DNA of 64,000 bases, taken from Clavelina lepadiformis. Lineage: Eukaryota > Chordata > Ascidiacea > Aplousobranchia > Clavelinidae. This document shows positions 11,595 through 24,500 of the stretch, piece after piece. The notes beneath the pieces were generated by a model. That model saw only the letters and a list, made by a program, of their open reading frames with translations. It was not told where the DNA came from and made no database searches. The DNA is taken from positions 2,983,501-3,047,500 of the forward strand of contig NC_135245.1 in the NCBI RefSeq assembly GCF_947623445.1. The letters are read 5' to 3'. Each line of letters opens with the position of its first letter. Position 1 is the first letter of the stretch. The position numbers and the translations under genes were made by a program.

Positions 11595-13609
11595 ATTTAG
11601 TAGTGTGAAAAAGAGTGACATTTCTCATATTTTACCACATAAGTATTCTGTGGTTTATATGTGGAATCTTGTAAATGCTACAAATACACGAATGGTCAGC
11701 GCTACAATGGCATTTTAATTGAATGAGGTAACTTTCAGTTCGACTTTATATAAGTCTTTTCTTTCTTGACCAGCAGAGGAAAACTTTAAGTGTTTTCTTC
11801 ACTCACACCGAGCAAGTTAGGTCTTAAAATCTATACTTGCCTATAAAGTTTTACTTGTCCGAATCATTCCAATAGCCTGCAGTAAATCTGCAATGTGATG
11901 ATAAAATTGGTATTAGGCTATGAGCCTATGACAAATTTTTAACTTTGAAGGGAAATTTATCGTTAAACTGATGAAATTATATTACGATTCACTCCAAATT
12001 CGAATTCATTATAGTTTTTAAAGTCTACATATCTATACACGACTATATAGTCGTAATAGTAATATACTGTCCCGTTACTGTAATGCTTATAACTGTTCCC
12101 ACCGACAGTCAGTGGTGCAGATTATGCCTTTCAAGACAGTGGGCGTTAAAATATTACATTCTGGGTTTCCTGCTGGTATCCATTTCGACGCATTCACTCG
12201 ATAAACACGTTATGTGAAGAGGCACCAATAAAGACAGATTTCTGCCGCACAAAGTAGACCAGAGAGACTGGGCAGGTTTCAACATTATTTGTATTAACCA
12301 TAGCTATAATGCCGTTTCGGTAATCAGTATCACACTGGTTACGTCATCGCTTCACGTGACTACAGTTTTACCGCGTGACATTTTGAACAGACATTACGTA
12401 ACGCAGGCTTTTTAACCAATCGAAAACAAGATAGAATTCTTTGAATCAAAATGAAAAGACAAGGAACATGCAACCGTGAGAAACGAACTGACGTTAAAAC
12501 CACTTCTAATATTTTGTGCAAAACTTATCAAATAAAACTGTGGTCGCAGATTAGAAGGAACACAAGTTTGTAGCAGTTATAGCTCAGAAGGTTTTTGAAT
12601 CAGTGCAAGTGTCGGGCAGCAGCTTGTGATTTCTTAATATTTGAAAAATTGTCGCTGCTTCGAAGTGGTTTAGATTGCATGACGTGCCACGTATGTCAAT
12701 ATATAGCACACTCAGCTTTGTATGCTTATTACATCAGTGTTTAATCTATATTGAAATGCAAGTTTAACACTTTTTAATATTTTTGATATTTCCGTCCACT
12801 GCCGTAACTTCAGAACATTAACCCTTTCCCGAAAAACACCTTCCAGTAAACTTCAACCTTGTTTGAACAAAATGTTGATTTTTATTTAATATTTATTTTG
12901 TACATTCGAGATAGTTTCCGGTAGGTTAACACACTGTCGTGGCCCCGTAACTTTGCCTCTTAACGTCCACTGCCATGAACACTGAAGAGCTCTTTTGCCT
13001 GATATTTTTCTGGATTATTGTCGCCCTGGAGCATCTGATGTATTTCATCAAAACATAACAAGGATTTATCAGTTTTTACGCAAATTTCACAGTTTCCGAA
13101 GTAAGGGCTGCATAGAAAAGTTTAAATTCAATGTGACAGATGTAGTGTCTGACACTTTGTTGCGGACATTTTTCTGTTTTTGTATTGGAATAATGCTGCA
13201 AAGCCGTACCGCTCATCTATATTAGTGTACACTTGTGGTTTTGATTACAATTTCTCTGCCTCGTGCTTTTATGTGCAAATGCAATGAACCATACGAAGCA
13301 ATGAATCGTTCAGCGTCGTTCAAGCGCAAACAAACTTAAAGGCAACAGTTCGTGAGAATCAGCGCAAACCGAAAACTCTAAAAATTTAACAATGACTCAA
13401 AAGTACATCCATTGCGCCGGGACAATAAATCACCAACATCAACTAACAATGGTAAAAATTAACTTTGTCACAAATGATGTCACTGAATCGTGGTTAATTT
13501 AATCTAAAATTACCTAATCAAGGAATCTCACTTAAACTGTAACAACCAGCAGCATAAAACACCTTGATGTTAATAGTTCAAATTCAGAAAAACAAATCCA
13601 CTGGGTTTC
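11595..13609. other. Intergenic DNA between ficolin copies 2 and 3
   Basis: The first 150 bases are 3' flank with short similarity to the 3' flanks of copies 3 and 4 (a shared CAGCGCTA-TGGCA block near 11700). The remainder is AT-rich with no supported exon. A 76-codon open frame at 12995-13225 has no recognisable content. Confidence 0.5.
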
Positions 13610-14217
13610 CCACGACCGAGTCAAACGTATGACGTTGTATTGCTGCTATGACGCAATACTTGAAGAAACTCTCGACGCAATGAAGAGTTTATTCTGCAGA
13701 TGATCGTGACCACAATTGCTTTACAGCGGTTTGGAAATATTAACAACAACAAATCAAAGGCGGTTTTGTTTCAGAAGTTTGTCAAATCCATCAACGGATT
13801 AACTTACATAAGAGTGAAATGACGCAAACTTGGTTCAATGCGGTTATTTTCTAACGTCATTAGATCCTTTTTAAGCCACAAAATGTTTCCATTGACGTAG
13901 GGTTGGATTCCGTAGCTGATTTTTATCCGCAATAATCCAAGATGTGTGACGTAGGATGCAAAATTGATGTGAGTGGTGACGTCACACTATATTGAAAATA
14001 TTTTATCAAAGCGAAAAACAAGATATTTGTTTATCATTTTTTCTACCACCGATGATTTTGGCGTCTATAAATACGACTTCATTTGCTACCAAGACCATCA
14101 TGTTAACAGTTGATGAAGGGTTGCAAGACGATTATCAAGCCCAATCGATCTGTTGCAGCTTTTCAATCAAGAAAAGTTTTATTTTAGCCTCAGCTTGTAC
14201 CAGGGTTGGTTGTGAAG
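13610..14217 (+). promoter_or_regulatory. Conserved ficolin upstream block, copy 3
   Basis: Paralogous to the blocks before copies 1, 2 and 4. It contains a clear TATAAATA at 14066-14073, about 145 bases before the ATG, and a full CRE-type GGTGACGTCAC near 13975-13985, plus TGACGCAA and ACGTCAT motifs. These suggest ATF/CREB or bZIP input, which is inference. Confidence 0.65.
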
Positions 14218-17200
14218 ATGAAGTCTACTTTGCAGTTTGCAGTAATTAGTTTCTTATTTTTTACTGCGACACAAGGCACACGCCAAATCACTCTAACGTG
14301 TGGAGACGATGACAACTTGGGTGAACCGGGATTACCCGGAGCCCCTGGTAAAAAAGGCCCCGTCGGAACCCCTGGTGATCGTGGGGGAAAAGGCGATATG
14401 GGGGATAAAGGGGAACCCGGGGCCAGCGACACGTGGATGCAGGAATTTCGAAAGTTGCAGATGAGAATCACTGACCTGGAAGATCAACTAACAAGCAAAA
14501 TTGGTAAAACGAGTTTTTAGTAGTGTTCTTCATAAATATTTATATAATACTTTATAGTGCTTAAGGGGTCATGTCCCAATTCAAAGAGATAGGCTTTTCA
14601 ATGCAAAGTACATTAAATTAAGAAGCTACCATCGCAAAACTACATCATAAACCTATCCTGAATTTTGGCTTGCAACGAGATCTAGGTTATGACAGCCTAC
14701 CGTCTTAATTTGGACAGAATCCATGTACTCAGTTTTCTATAACAACTGCCTAAGCTTTACAACAAATTTTTAGCTTAAAATTTTAGGACAAATACTACAA
14801 AATACCAAAAATTCAAACCCACACAAAATTTACAACTTAGCCTAGACCTGGGACCAGCTATCGCCAAAAAAATAACAAACCAGTCCACTTCAACGTCACA
14901 TGCTCATTGGACCGGAAAATTTTTTACTTTTTTTAATATGACGCTTTGAGTGCGACATTGTCACAATCACCGTGTTGCCGGCTCAAAATTGTCTTTCTAT
15001 TGGGAAGTGACCCTTTAAAGTTTACAATACTTTTATAACGTCTAACCAGATAGATATTATTAAATTGATATTTTACAATTGCGATAGCTTTGAAGTTATT
15101 TCTTAAAACGATTTTTCGTCAATGCCAAATACTGTAGCTAAATAAAGTTCCGTGAAATGTTAATATTTTACTTACTTGATGTTTTACAGATCAGCGAATA
15201 ATTAATCTAACCAGAGCATCAATCGATTGCCAGGACTTGTTTGAAAGAGGAATGGCAACAAGTGGAGTGAAGAGCGTTGCCATTAATGGCAAGACCAGGG
15301 AAGTTTATTGCGACATGGAGACGGAGAACGGCGGATGGCTGGTAAGATTATTTGGGTAAAGTTTGCATATTACAACTTTTCATAACTTCCTTCATTTATA
15401 GGTTTTTCATCGACGATTTGATGGAAGTGAAAACTTTTACAGAAACTGGGAAGATTATCAACGCGGATTTGGAAAAGTTGACTCAGAATATTGGCTTGGT
15501 TTGTTTTTAGACTTCTAGAATCGAATTAAACTTCTAAAATCGGTTGAACCTATCAATTTCCAAATTTACATCTTCAAGGTTTTTTCTGCTCATAGGTTTA
15601 AATGACCTTCATCAGCTTACAAAGAATGACAATTATCGTCTTCGGGTGGATATTGAAGATTTTGAAAACAACCGAGCATTTGCCGAATACAGGTAAGTTT
15701 TACAAGGAAAGTCATTACATGCTTTTGTCACGCCAAATTCTCCTTATCTCGTCCTTTTCGATAATACGACTAGTCAAAAAATTTCAATATTTTCTCTTTC
15801 AGCTTGTTATAAAATAAACTCGCTTACATGGAATTAAAAACAACAGTCATCCCATCATCATAGTTAAAGCATCGGCCGTTTTTCGAAAACCAAAACGTAA
15901 ATTAAAATCCTCTTGTCCATAAAACCACAGCGCAATCAACTATAATTAAGAGACGAGGTTAAGAATCGCTGGTAGCGTAACATGCCTTGGGGAAGAGTTG
16001 CAGGTAATGGCGTAAACCAGGCATGCACAACTCAAAACAGTACACGGGCCGTTTTAGGGGAAAAAAGTTTCGCGGGCCGCGTGCTAACATTGTTGTAACT
16101 AACGTGTAGCCTACTTTATATAATGTGACCGATTAACCGTCGAATAAGAGATATTATTGAGAAGATGGTTACTGTCAAGAGACGTTTGCCTCTCGCACTA
16201 CAGTATGTAGTTGTTTTTAACGCTTATCGGCGGTAAAGCATCGGATTCGTTGATTATGTAACTGTAACCGTGGAGAAAATGCCTGAATGAGCGAAATCAC
16301 GGAATATCTCGTGGGCCGCACGAAAAGGTTTCGCGGGCCGTATGTTGTGCATGCCTGGCGTAAACCATGTACGTGTACAGAAAACTGATTCAAAACAATA
16401 AAAAGTGTCACAAGTTCGGTAAAATCCTAATAAAAACGTACAGTCACATATTTTACATAAAAATGGTCGCAACAATATGAGTAGAATATTGCTAAATATA
16501 CATCTAAAAACACATCACAGTACAGGTCAAAAAGAACACGCGTGTCGGCATGGTAACTGCAATCAAAGATTTATAAAACGTGTACATTGTGACACTTTTT
16601 AGTCAATACTTATGTCGTCTAAAATTTGTACATTATATTTCAGTTCATTTGTAGTCGGGTCAGAGGATTCCAATTATCGTCTAACTGCGACAGGCTACTC
16701 TGGAAATGCAGGTATAGTTTATTGACAACATCTTCTGCATATTTCATTAATGAAAAGGTCGTTTACATAAAAGTTGAAACCCAGCTCGTTTGCTCCATGT
16801 GTTTTGAGAACTTCCAACGCTTAAACAAAAGTCTCCAAACTTTTTTGAGTGTATTTCCACATAATCTGGTGAGTAACGGGATTTGATCGGATTTGGAAGT
16901 TCAGCTCTGAAGTTTCAGTTTACCACAGCTAAGAACTTTCCACTTATTCATCACTTTCTATAATTTGCTCAAAGCTTAGAGATCTGTTTTTGCAGGGGAT
17001 GCTTTGCAAAATCACAACGGACTTCCGTTTAGTACCAAAGATAGAGATTTAGATCGACACAGAGGAAATTGTGCTACGAGTTACGAAGGAGCTTGGTGGT
17101 ACAATGCTTGCCATTGGGTAAACTTGAATGGGCTTTACTTGACTGGTGGACAGATAACAGCAAAGGGAATGGTTTGGCGTCCATGGAAAAACAGCCACTA

Positions 17201-17240
17201 TTCCTTGAAGAAAGCCGAAATGAAGATTAAACCAAACTGA
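14218..17240 (+). CDS. Ficolin-like lectin, copy 3, six exons
   Basis: Secreted collagen-fibrinogen lectin. Exons: 14218-14503, 15190-15341, 15402-15498, 15596-15692, 16644-16711, 16996-17240; 314 residues in one continuous frame. The signal peptide starts MKSTLQ, one residue different from the MMSTLQ of the other copies. Collagen triplets 35-70 keep the Pro-Gly-Lys-Lys-Gly-Pro motif; one triplet is GGK (GDRGGKGDM). The recognition end differs from the other copies around the ligand pocket ([27 protein letters not shown]). Intron 4 (15693-16643) holds a 340-bp hAT-type MITE. The 3' flank to about 17620 is paralogous to the 3' flank of copy 4, so the two arose by a segmental duplication that included downstream DNA. 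Confidence 0.92.
16018..16357. mobile_element. hAT-type MITE in ficolin copy 3 intron 4
   Basis: A 340-bp insertion with 14-bp perfect terminal inverted repeats (CAGGCATGCACAAC and its reverse complement) flanked by an 8-bp duplication GCGTAAAC (16010-16017 and 16358-16365). The paralogous intron of copy 4 (near 27410-27420) has a single uninterrupted GCGTAAAC, showing the empty site. Internal GGGCCG-rich segments near both ends resemble non-autonomous hAT elements. It has no coding capacity. Confidence 0.9.
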
Positions 17241-19464
17241 ATCTTGTGGAAGTGTCCTCATTCTTTATATTTTGCCATTGATTCTGTGTTGTTTTGTTCC
17301 ATCTTGTAAATACTTTAGAAATACACGGAAGAAAAAAGTTTAAAATTTGTTTAAGTTGTCCAATGTCAGATCTTTTATTTATAGAGTGAGATCAGCGCTA
17401 TGCTGGCATCGTTGTTCAGTGACTTAACATGCAATCGAATATTCTAATTGACATCTTCAAAGCTTCCATTTGTTCCATAGATTGAGCAGAAAACATAGCG
17501 CAACAAATGTTTAATTTTAGCAATTAACAAAGATAACAGCGTGTGGTCTAAGAAGAGCAGAAAACACTTGCTTCTTGAAAATTGCTTATGAAAGTACAAC
17601 GTAGTAGACGTCTAATGAAATCTGACGAAAAATGCTAAAATCAGTTTTATCTCTACTGCATCTCCACGACAAGGTCAAACGGGAGATGAAGCAGCTCCAC
17701 CTTGACACCAACATGTGACCTTCTTTCTCTTCGCAAATACAACTCTCTTGTAAACATTTGAAAGACGTTATTAATATTCAATGAATCCGTGTCTACTATA
17801 GAGGCAGCATATAAAACATCACACAGCTTAAAGGTATTTATGATTTTATTAAACAGATCGTTAAAACAAAGAAGGGTTTCTTTCACCCTTACCTAACTCG
17901 TACGTAGGTATCGCAGCCCCTTGAAGCTCTTTAGACTTTAATGGATATTATTTTTAGTCTAGAAGTTTTAGGTTAGGTTTAATTAATTCTTTGTTAGAAT
18001 ATTTAAGTTCTACTAACGAGAAGCCGTGAAAAATAGTTTTGAAAGTACGATTTTTCTGGTGAAATAGTGACAGCTTAAAACAACTATTAAGAAAAATATA
18101 AATTTCTTATAGAAATATTTCACTAAACACTTAAACAAAGTAGATCCATTACAAAGAACATAATCTTATTTTGCGAGCGGTTTATCTGTCAAAAAGATTT
18201 TGCTACAGACAAAAGTAGCATTTTAAGTATCTATGAAAACTTCACTGCGCTGGATGACAGAACATTTCTACAAAGTGTACGTCATTGGCGGGATGTTGAG
18301 AATTGATCCGAGAATCATCGCTTGAACCTATAAACATTAGGCCTATTTGCTCGAGTCAAGATATAGTTTACGCTATTTTGTAACGAAATTTTAAAGTTAA
18401 GACCTTACTCCATGTTAAGTTTCGACAATGTTGACGAAAATAAAACTTGAAATCCTATAACAGTTGCCTACAAAATATTTGTGCTTATTCACGAGATGTG
18501 TTTTTACATAAATACTGTATGACAAGCCAAGGTCATAATCAAACCAGTTTTAAAGCTAACTAGCAGTAATATAACCTGGCAAGCTCGAAACCCGTTTGAA
18601 TGACTGAAATAGACGTCAATCGAAAATGTTTTCAATAGACCAAAAATTCAAACTGACTGCCTTAAAAACTTCAACCTATTTAGTTATAGCACAATAAAAA
18701 ACTTGATCATCATGAACAGTTAACGAAAAGGAAAAAGTGGCAAAATTCAAAGTTTTACAAAGCATTCAAGATGGCAATAACAAAACTGTGCTACAACATG
18801 ATAGGTTAGCATGACAACCAAATGTACAAAATAAGTTAGGTTAAGTTTTACAAGTTTACATAAAATTTATCCTTATCATAAGCATTTTTATCACCATCAA
18901 CAAAATATTGAATGTTCAACTCACCAAACGTACCAAGGCAAGCTTACACTCTACGCTCCAATGTTGAGCTGACCAAGCCAACGCACAAGATCTCACAGCT
19001 GCGACCTTCTCAGCCACCGTCAAACTAAAATGACCACGAGTTTCTTTATTTGTTTGTGACCATGACGTCACCTGGCATTCGGCGGGGCACACGTTAATTA
19101 AAGTCTAATTTCCTGCCAAAATCATCCGCGTAAAACGCTAAGGAGTAACTTTGCGTTTAAAACCGCAATCTATGATTTCTATGATGCCTAGAGAAAATTA
19201 AATAAAAACCATCAAAGTTTACGCAAGAGACTTCAAGATGGAAACATTGACGTAATTATTTTGTCGTTTTACATTCACAAGACTCTCAATCTCTCTGTAT
19301 GACGTCACGCTTGCGTAGTAATTTGCGTCAGAAGGTTATCATCATAAAAGTCACATAAAAGCATACCAGCAAATACTTCTTTCCGTGCCATAAACAGAGT
19401 GTTTTCAGCAAAACAAAAACAATTTATAACAAAAGACAAAAACGTTTGGCATATAGTGGGCATC
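17241..19464. other. 3' flank of ficolin copy 3 and gene-free spacer
   Basis: Bases 17241 to about 17620 are paralogous to 28293-28700 downstream of copy 4 and more weakly to 29429-29620. The rest is AT-rich. A 77-codon minus-strand frame (17653-17886) has no recognised family, no start context and no clear splice sites, so I do not call it a gene. Confidence 0.5.
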
Positions 19465-20455
19465 ATGCATGTTTGTAGGAGCGTGTGTATATTAATTTAT
19501 GATGTTGTAGGCAAAATTGATTATGCGATTTACTTCTTCACCGCTTCTGCATTTCAACATTCGGAAAAATTTTGTGAATTAACTAATCTTACAATTTCGA
19601 TATAATTGTCGTGAAAACTTGAGGAATGTGTTGTAAACCAGAAAACTGTTCCAATATTTACCAAGTTAACTTTCAAAATTGGTTAATGAAATAATGTAAA
19701 TTTTTTGTTGATAAACATAACTTGCTACCTTTACTTGAAAAGGACAGAAGGAATGCTTTCTTTATGTGAAGGTTAATTAATATCAAACTTTACTATAGGA
19801 CTAAAGCTTACTTTTTGCGCTTCTAAGAACGAAATTTTATCGTTAACAATAACTCGAACAATCTATATCTTATATATGGAGTTCAATTGGATGCCATGTA
19901 ACTGGCTCAGAACGTCATTATATCATTGATTTTAATAACAATAGAAGATCGAACATTTAACCAAATGCAACAATTTTGTATTTCGTGTGTTTCTGGCATT
20001 TGCAAGCTGTGATAAAAGCACAGAAAAAATGACAAAGCAACCTGTATTTCACACCAGCAAGTTATTTCGCAGTATCAGACTCAGTTTGTTTTAATCTTCA
20101 TTTCGGCTTTCTTCATGGAATAGTAATTACCCTTCCACGGATACCAGCACATTCCCTTTGAATTATCCTGTCCACCGGTCAAGTAAGGACCATTCAAGTT
20201 TGCCGCATGGCAGCGATTGTACCACCAAGCTCCTTCGTAATTCTGAGCGCAGTGAACTTCGTGTCGATCTAAATCTCTATCTTTGGTACTAAATGGAAGT
20301 CCGTTGTGATATTCCAAAGAATCCCCTGTAAATAGAGAGAGTTAGTCTGAAAAATACGCTGTGGTTAGTTGTATAACATTAGCTTCAGTCTTTTCCACGA
20401 CAATATGGTACACCGAAAGTCTTTGAAAAGCTTCAGACAAAAATCTTTGAAATTG
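19465..20455 (-). repeat. Duplicated ficolin 3' segment (last exon, part of intron 5 and 3' flank)
   Basis: Bases 19465-20325 match window positions 1-860 (the 3' flank and exon 6 of copy 1) nearly base for base with small indels. Bases 20326 to about 20455, read on the minus strand, resemble the end of intron 5 of copy 2 (11190-11346). The similarity then stops where the plus-strand upstream block of copy 4 begins. Confidence 0.8.
20081..20325 (-). pseudogene. Orphan ficolin exon 6 (C-terminal fibrinogen-like segment)
   Basis: An open, intact copy of the last exon, with a good acceptor (TATTTACAG before 20325), encoding from GDSLEYHNG through [25 protein letters not shown] to [10 protein letters not shown] and a stop at 20081-20083. 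It is closest to exon 6 of copy 1, including the extra Cys in GMCWYPW. No exons 1-5 exist on the same strand upstream: the DNA beyond about 20455 is instead the plus-strand promoter region of copy 4. It is a truncated duplicate unless it is spliced to a distant transcript. The frame has not decayed, so the duplication is recent or the exon is used. Confidence 0.8.
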
Positions 20456-21525
20456 ATTTGGAGAATATGCACGGAAAAGCGACAACGCATCAGTGCACTC
20501 CAATTCAGTTTAGTGCAATCTTCATTGCGTATTTTCAAGAAATAGTGATTTATTTGCACCGAATCAAAAACATTTTTTTTGTTGTCACTTGTCTACCAAT
20601 CAGAGGAAAACCAATAAAATCTGTGGAATATCAAGCATTGCCTAAAAAAGATGGATTCTTATATACTCGTAGCGAAGTTATCGTTGCCATGGAGGTTTAT
20701 TGTCAAAAATCAATTAAATGGAATTATCTCTGAACCCAATAAACCGCGTAAATCTCGATAGCTAAAACTTTTTTGCAATATAACTGCAATTTTATTTGAT
20801 CAAAAACCACCGAATTAAAGTAAATCATTTTAACAGCAGCGAATAGCAGCAATAAATATCCTAATGATAATATCTGAAGTTTATAAAAACAACTCAACAG
20901 TTTCTACTTTGACTGAATCAAACACATGACGTAGTATTGCTATTATGACGCATTTGTAAAACACTCGAAGCAATGAAATCTTTTATTGTGCAATTGGTCG
21001 TGACCACAATTGCTTTACAGCGGTTTTGAAATCTTAACAACAACAAGTTAAAGGCGGGTTTTGTTTCAGAAGTTTGTCAAATCCATCAACGGATAAACTT
21101 ACATAAGAGTGAAATGACGCAAACCTGGTTCAATGCGGTTGTTTTTTTACGTCATAAGATTCTTTTCAAAACAGAAGAATTTTCCATTGACGTAGGTTTG
21201 GATTACGGAGTTGATTTTTATCCACAATAATCTGAGATGTGACGTAGGTAGATAAACTGAGGTGAGTGGTGACGTCAAAATTCGTTGGAAAGACATTCGT
21301 TGGAAAGACATATCAAAATGAAAAACAAAATGCTTTGCTCATTTTCTTCACTGTGAACGACTTCAACACCTATAAATACGACATCAGTTGCTAATACTAG
21401 GACCATCATATTGAAAGCTTACGTAGGGTACTAAGACGATTATCAAACTTAATCGATCCGTTGCTCCATTTTAAGCAAGAAAAGGTTTATTTTACCCTCA
21501 GCTTGTACCAGGGTTTGTCGTGAAG
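20456..21525 (+). promoter_or_regulatory. Conserved ficolin upstream block, copy 4
   Basis: Paralogous to the blocks of the other copies and especially to that of copy 1 (minus strand, 2340-3250). It has TATAAATA at 21371-21378, about 150 bases before the ATG, and GGTGACGTCAAAA near 21268-21280. The shared CTCAGCTTGTACCAGGG leader lies just before the start codon. Confidence 0.65.
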
Positions 21526-24500
21526 ATGATGTCTACTTTGCAGTTTGCAGTAATTATTTTATTATTTTTTACTGCGACACAAGGCACACGCCAAGTCACT
21601 CTAACGTGTGGGGACGATGATAACTTCGGTGAACGGGGATTACCCGGAGCCCCTGGTAAAAAAGGTCCCGTTGGAACCCCTGGTGATCGTGGAGTAAAAG
21701 GCGATAAGGGTGATAAAGGGGAGCCCGGGGCCAGCGACACATGGATGCAAGAATTTCGGAAATTGCAGATGAGAATCACTGACCTGGAAGATCAACTAAC
21801 AAGCAAAATTGGTAAAACGAACTTATCAGTTGCTTATAATAAAGATATTTCTGTCAATAAATGGATGGTATTAGACAATTATTCTAAAAATTGTATACGT
21901 ATTGCAACTTATTTTTCATTTGTTGCTATATTTATTAGCGTATGAGGAACATTGTAAATGTAGATTCAGTGAAAGCTTGAAACTGCAATTACACAACTTT
22001 TTACAGATCAGCGAATAATTAATCTAACCAGAGTATCAGGCGATTGTCAGGATTTGTTTGAGAGAGGAATGACAACAAGTGGAGTGAAGAACGTTGTCAT
22101 TAACGGCAAGGCCAGGGAAGTTTATTGCGACATGGAGACGGAGAACGGCGGATGGCTGGTAAGATTATTCGGGTATAAATATGCACATTGTAACTTTTCG
22201 AAACTTCCTTCATTTATAGGTTTTTCATCGACGATTTGATGGAAGTGAAAACTTTTACAGAAACTGGGAAGATTATCAACGCGGATTCGGAAGGGTTGAC
22301 TCAGAATATTGGCTGGGTTTGTTCCAAAACAAATAATTTCAATTGAAATGTGCAAAAGAAATTTAGACTCCTAAAATCGGTTGAACGGTTCCAGGTCGAT
22401 TCAACCCACGGACGATTCAACCCCGGCCGATTCAACCCACGGACGATTCAACCCAGGACGATTCAACCCCGGACGATTCAACCCGCGGACGATTCAACCC
22501 GCGGACGATTCAACCCGCGGACGATTCAACCCACGGACCTTTCAACCCACGGACGATTCAACCCAGGACGATTCAACCCCGGACTATTCAACCCGCGGAC
22601 GATTCAACCCACGGACGATTCAACCCCGGACGATTCAACCCAGGACGATTCAACCCACGGACCTTTCAACCCACGGACGATTCAACCCAGGACGATTCAA
22701 CCCACGGACCTTTCAACCCACGGACGATTCAACCCAGGACGATTCAACCCAGGACGATTCAACCCGCGGACCTTTCACGTACTATTGGCTTAGGTTATCA
22801 CCAAGTTACTTTGTAGCCAATATTATGTAAGCTAAATAAAGCTAATATATAGGCCTAAGCTAATATAAAGTTTCAAATGCAATGCCTTCACATCGTGACG
22901 TCACCAGACGCGCTGAAAGGCCTTCCCTCTCTTGGTGGCTTTGGTTCTATGTAGGCCTCTAATTTGGGGCACTGGAATTGTTTGCGGTACAAGAAAAGAG
23001 AAAAACGGAAGAATAATATTACAAAATTACAAGTTTAATAGATTTTGACCTAAAAGACACAATTGACCGTATCTTGACCTAACGAAACAATTGACTTTAT
23101 ATTGGCCTAATAACTTCTGTACTACACGTCGCACAAGACTGAAATTTGTTTTGTGATAGCATTCTGAGCAGGTTAAAAAAAATTGACCATATTGATTGAC
23201 CAAATTGACACATTGACTGCGTAGACGTTTTTATAAACGGGTTGAATCGTCCGTGGGTTGAATCGTCCGTGGGTTGAATCGTCCGTGGGTTGAATCGTCC
23301 GTGGGTTGAATAGTCCGGGGTTGAATCGTCCTGGGTTGAATCGTCCGTGGGTTGAAAGGTCCGTGGGTTGAATCGTCCGGGGTTGAATCGTCCTGGGTTG
23401 AATCGTCCGTGGGTTGAAAGGTCCGTGGGTTGAATCGTCCGGGGTTGAATCGTCCTGGGTTGAATCGTCCGTGGGTTGAATCGTCCGCGGGTTGAAAGGT
23501 CCGTGGGTTGAATCGTCCGCGGGTTGAATCGTCCGTGGGTTGAATCGTCCGCGGGTTGAATGGTCCGCGGGTTGAATCGTCCGCGGGTTGAATCGTCCGT
23601 GGGTTGAATCGTCCGGGGTTGAATCGTCCTGGGTTGAATCGTCCGTGGGTTGAATTGTCCGGGGTTGAATCATCCGTGGGTTGAATCGTCCGACCACCCG
23701 GTTGAACCTATCCATTTCCTAGTTTATATCTTCAACGTTTTTTCTGCTCATAGGTTTAAATGACCTTTACCAGCTTACTAAGAATGGCAATTATCGTCTT
23801 CGGGTGGATATTGAAGATTTTGAAAACAACCGAGCATTTGCCGAATACAGGTAAGTTTTACAAGAAAAGTTATTATGTGTTTTGACACGCGAAATTCTCT
23901 TTGTCTCGTCCTTCCTGCTTATACGGCTAGTCTTCTTCTTTCGTATGAGGTCGGCTCAAGCATATTCGGCTACCAATTGCAGCCATCTCTTCCCTTCCTC
24001 GTCAGGGGTCTTTAGGTTGTCTTGGCCTATGGGTGGGTGCCGGACACGGCAGTCGAAGAGGATATGTTCTGCTGTCTGTGATTCTGCACCGCAAATGCAT
24101 GATGATGATGTTTTAAGGCCCCAGCGGTGCATGCATTCGCCAAAACGACCTACTCCAGTTCTGAGGCGGTTCAGGGTTGTCCAGGCCTTTCGAGGAAGGT
24201 ATGCGCCAGCAGGGGTAGTAGTGGAGGGCTCCACATTGAACTGGGGGGGGGGGCGGGACACTTCTTTCCAGTCGTCCCACCATGCAGTGTTGATGTTGAA
24301 GCCGGCGGCCACAAGTGCAGCAGCATGTCTGCTAAAGGGGCGGTGAGAAACCAGCCGCTGACGGCCACCGTGGAGTTGGCCGCCCAGGGTTGCGTGTAAG
24401 GGATAGTTGATGCTATCCATGGCTGCTTGGCATGCAATCTTGTGAGTTGCTTGTGCTCTCCGATGTTTGGAAGGAGCGATGCCTGCCAGCACCGGCATAC

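Noticed and set aside
17653..17886. 77-codon minus-strand frame with a few coding-like stretches
   Set aside because: No start context, splice partners or family resemblance; left as intergenic.
22350..22830. Long overlapping plus-strand frames with a repeated RFNPRTIQP / DDSTHG-type peptide
   Set aside because: They arise from the 15-16-bp tandem array in intron 3 of ficolin copy 4; a unit not divisible by three stays open in several frames. There is no start context or domain.
23173..23715. 180-codon minus-strand frame with the same repeated peptide
   Set aside because: Same array in the inverted arm; a by-product of the repeat, not a gene.
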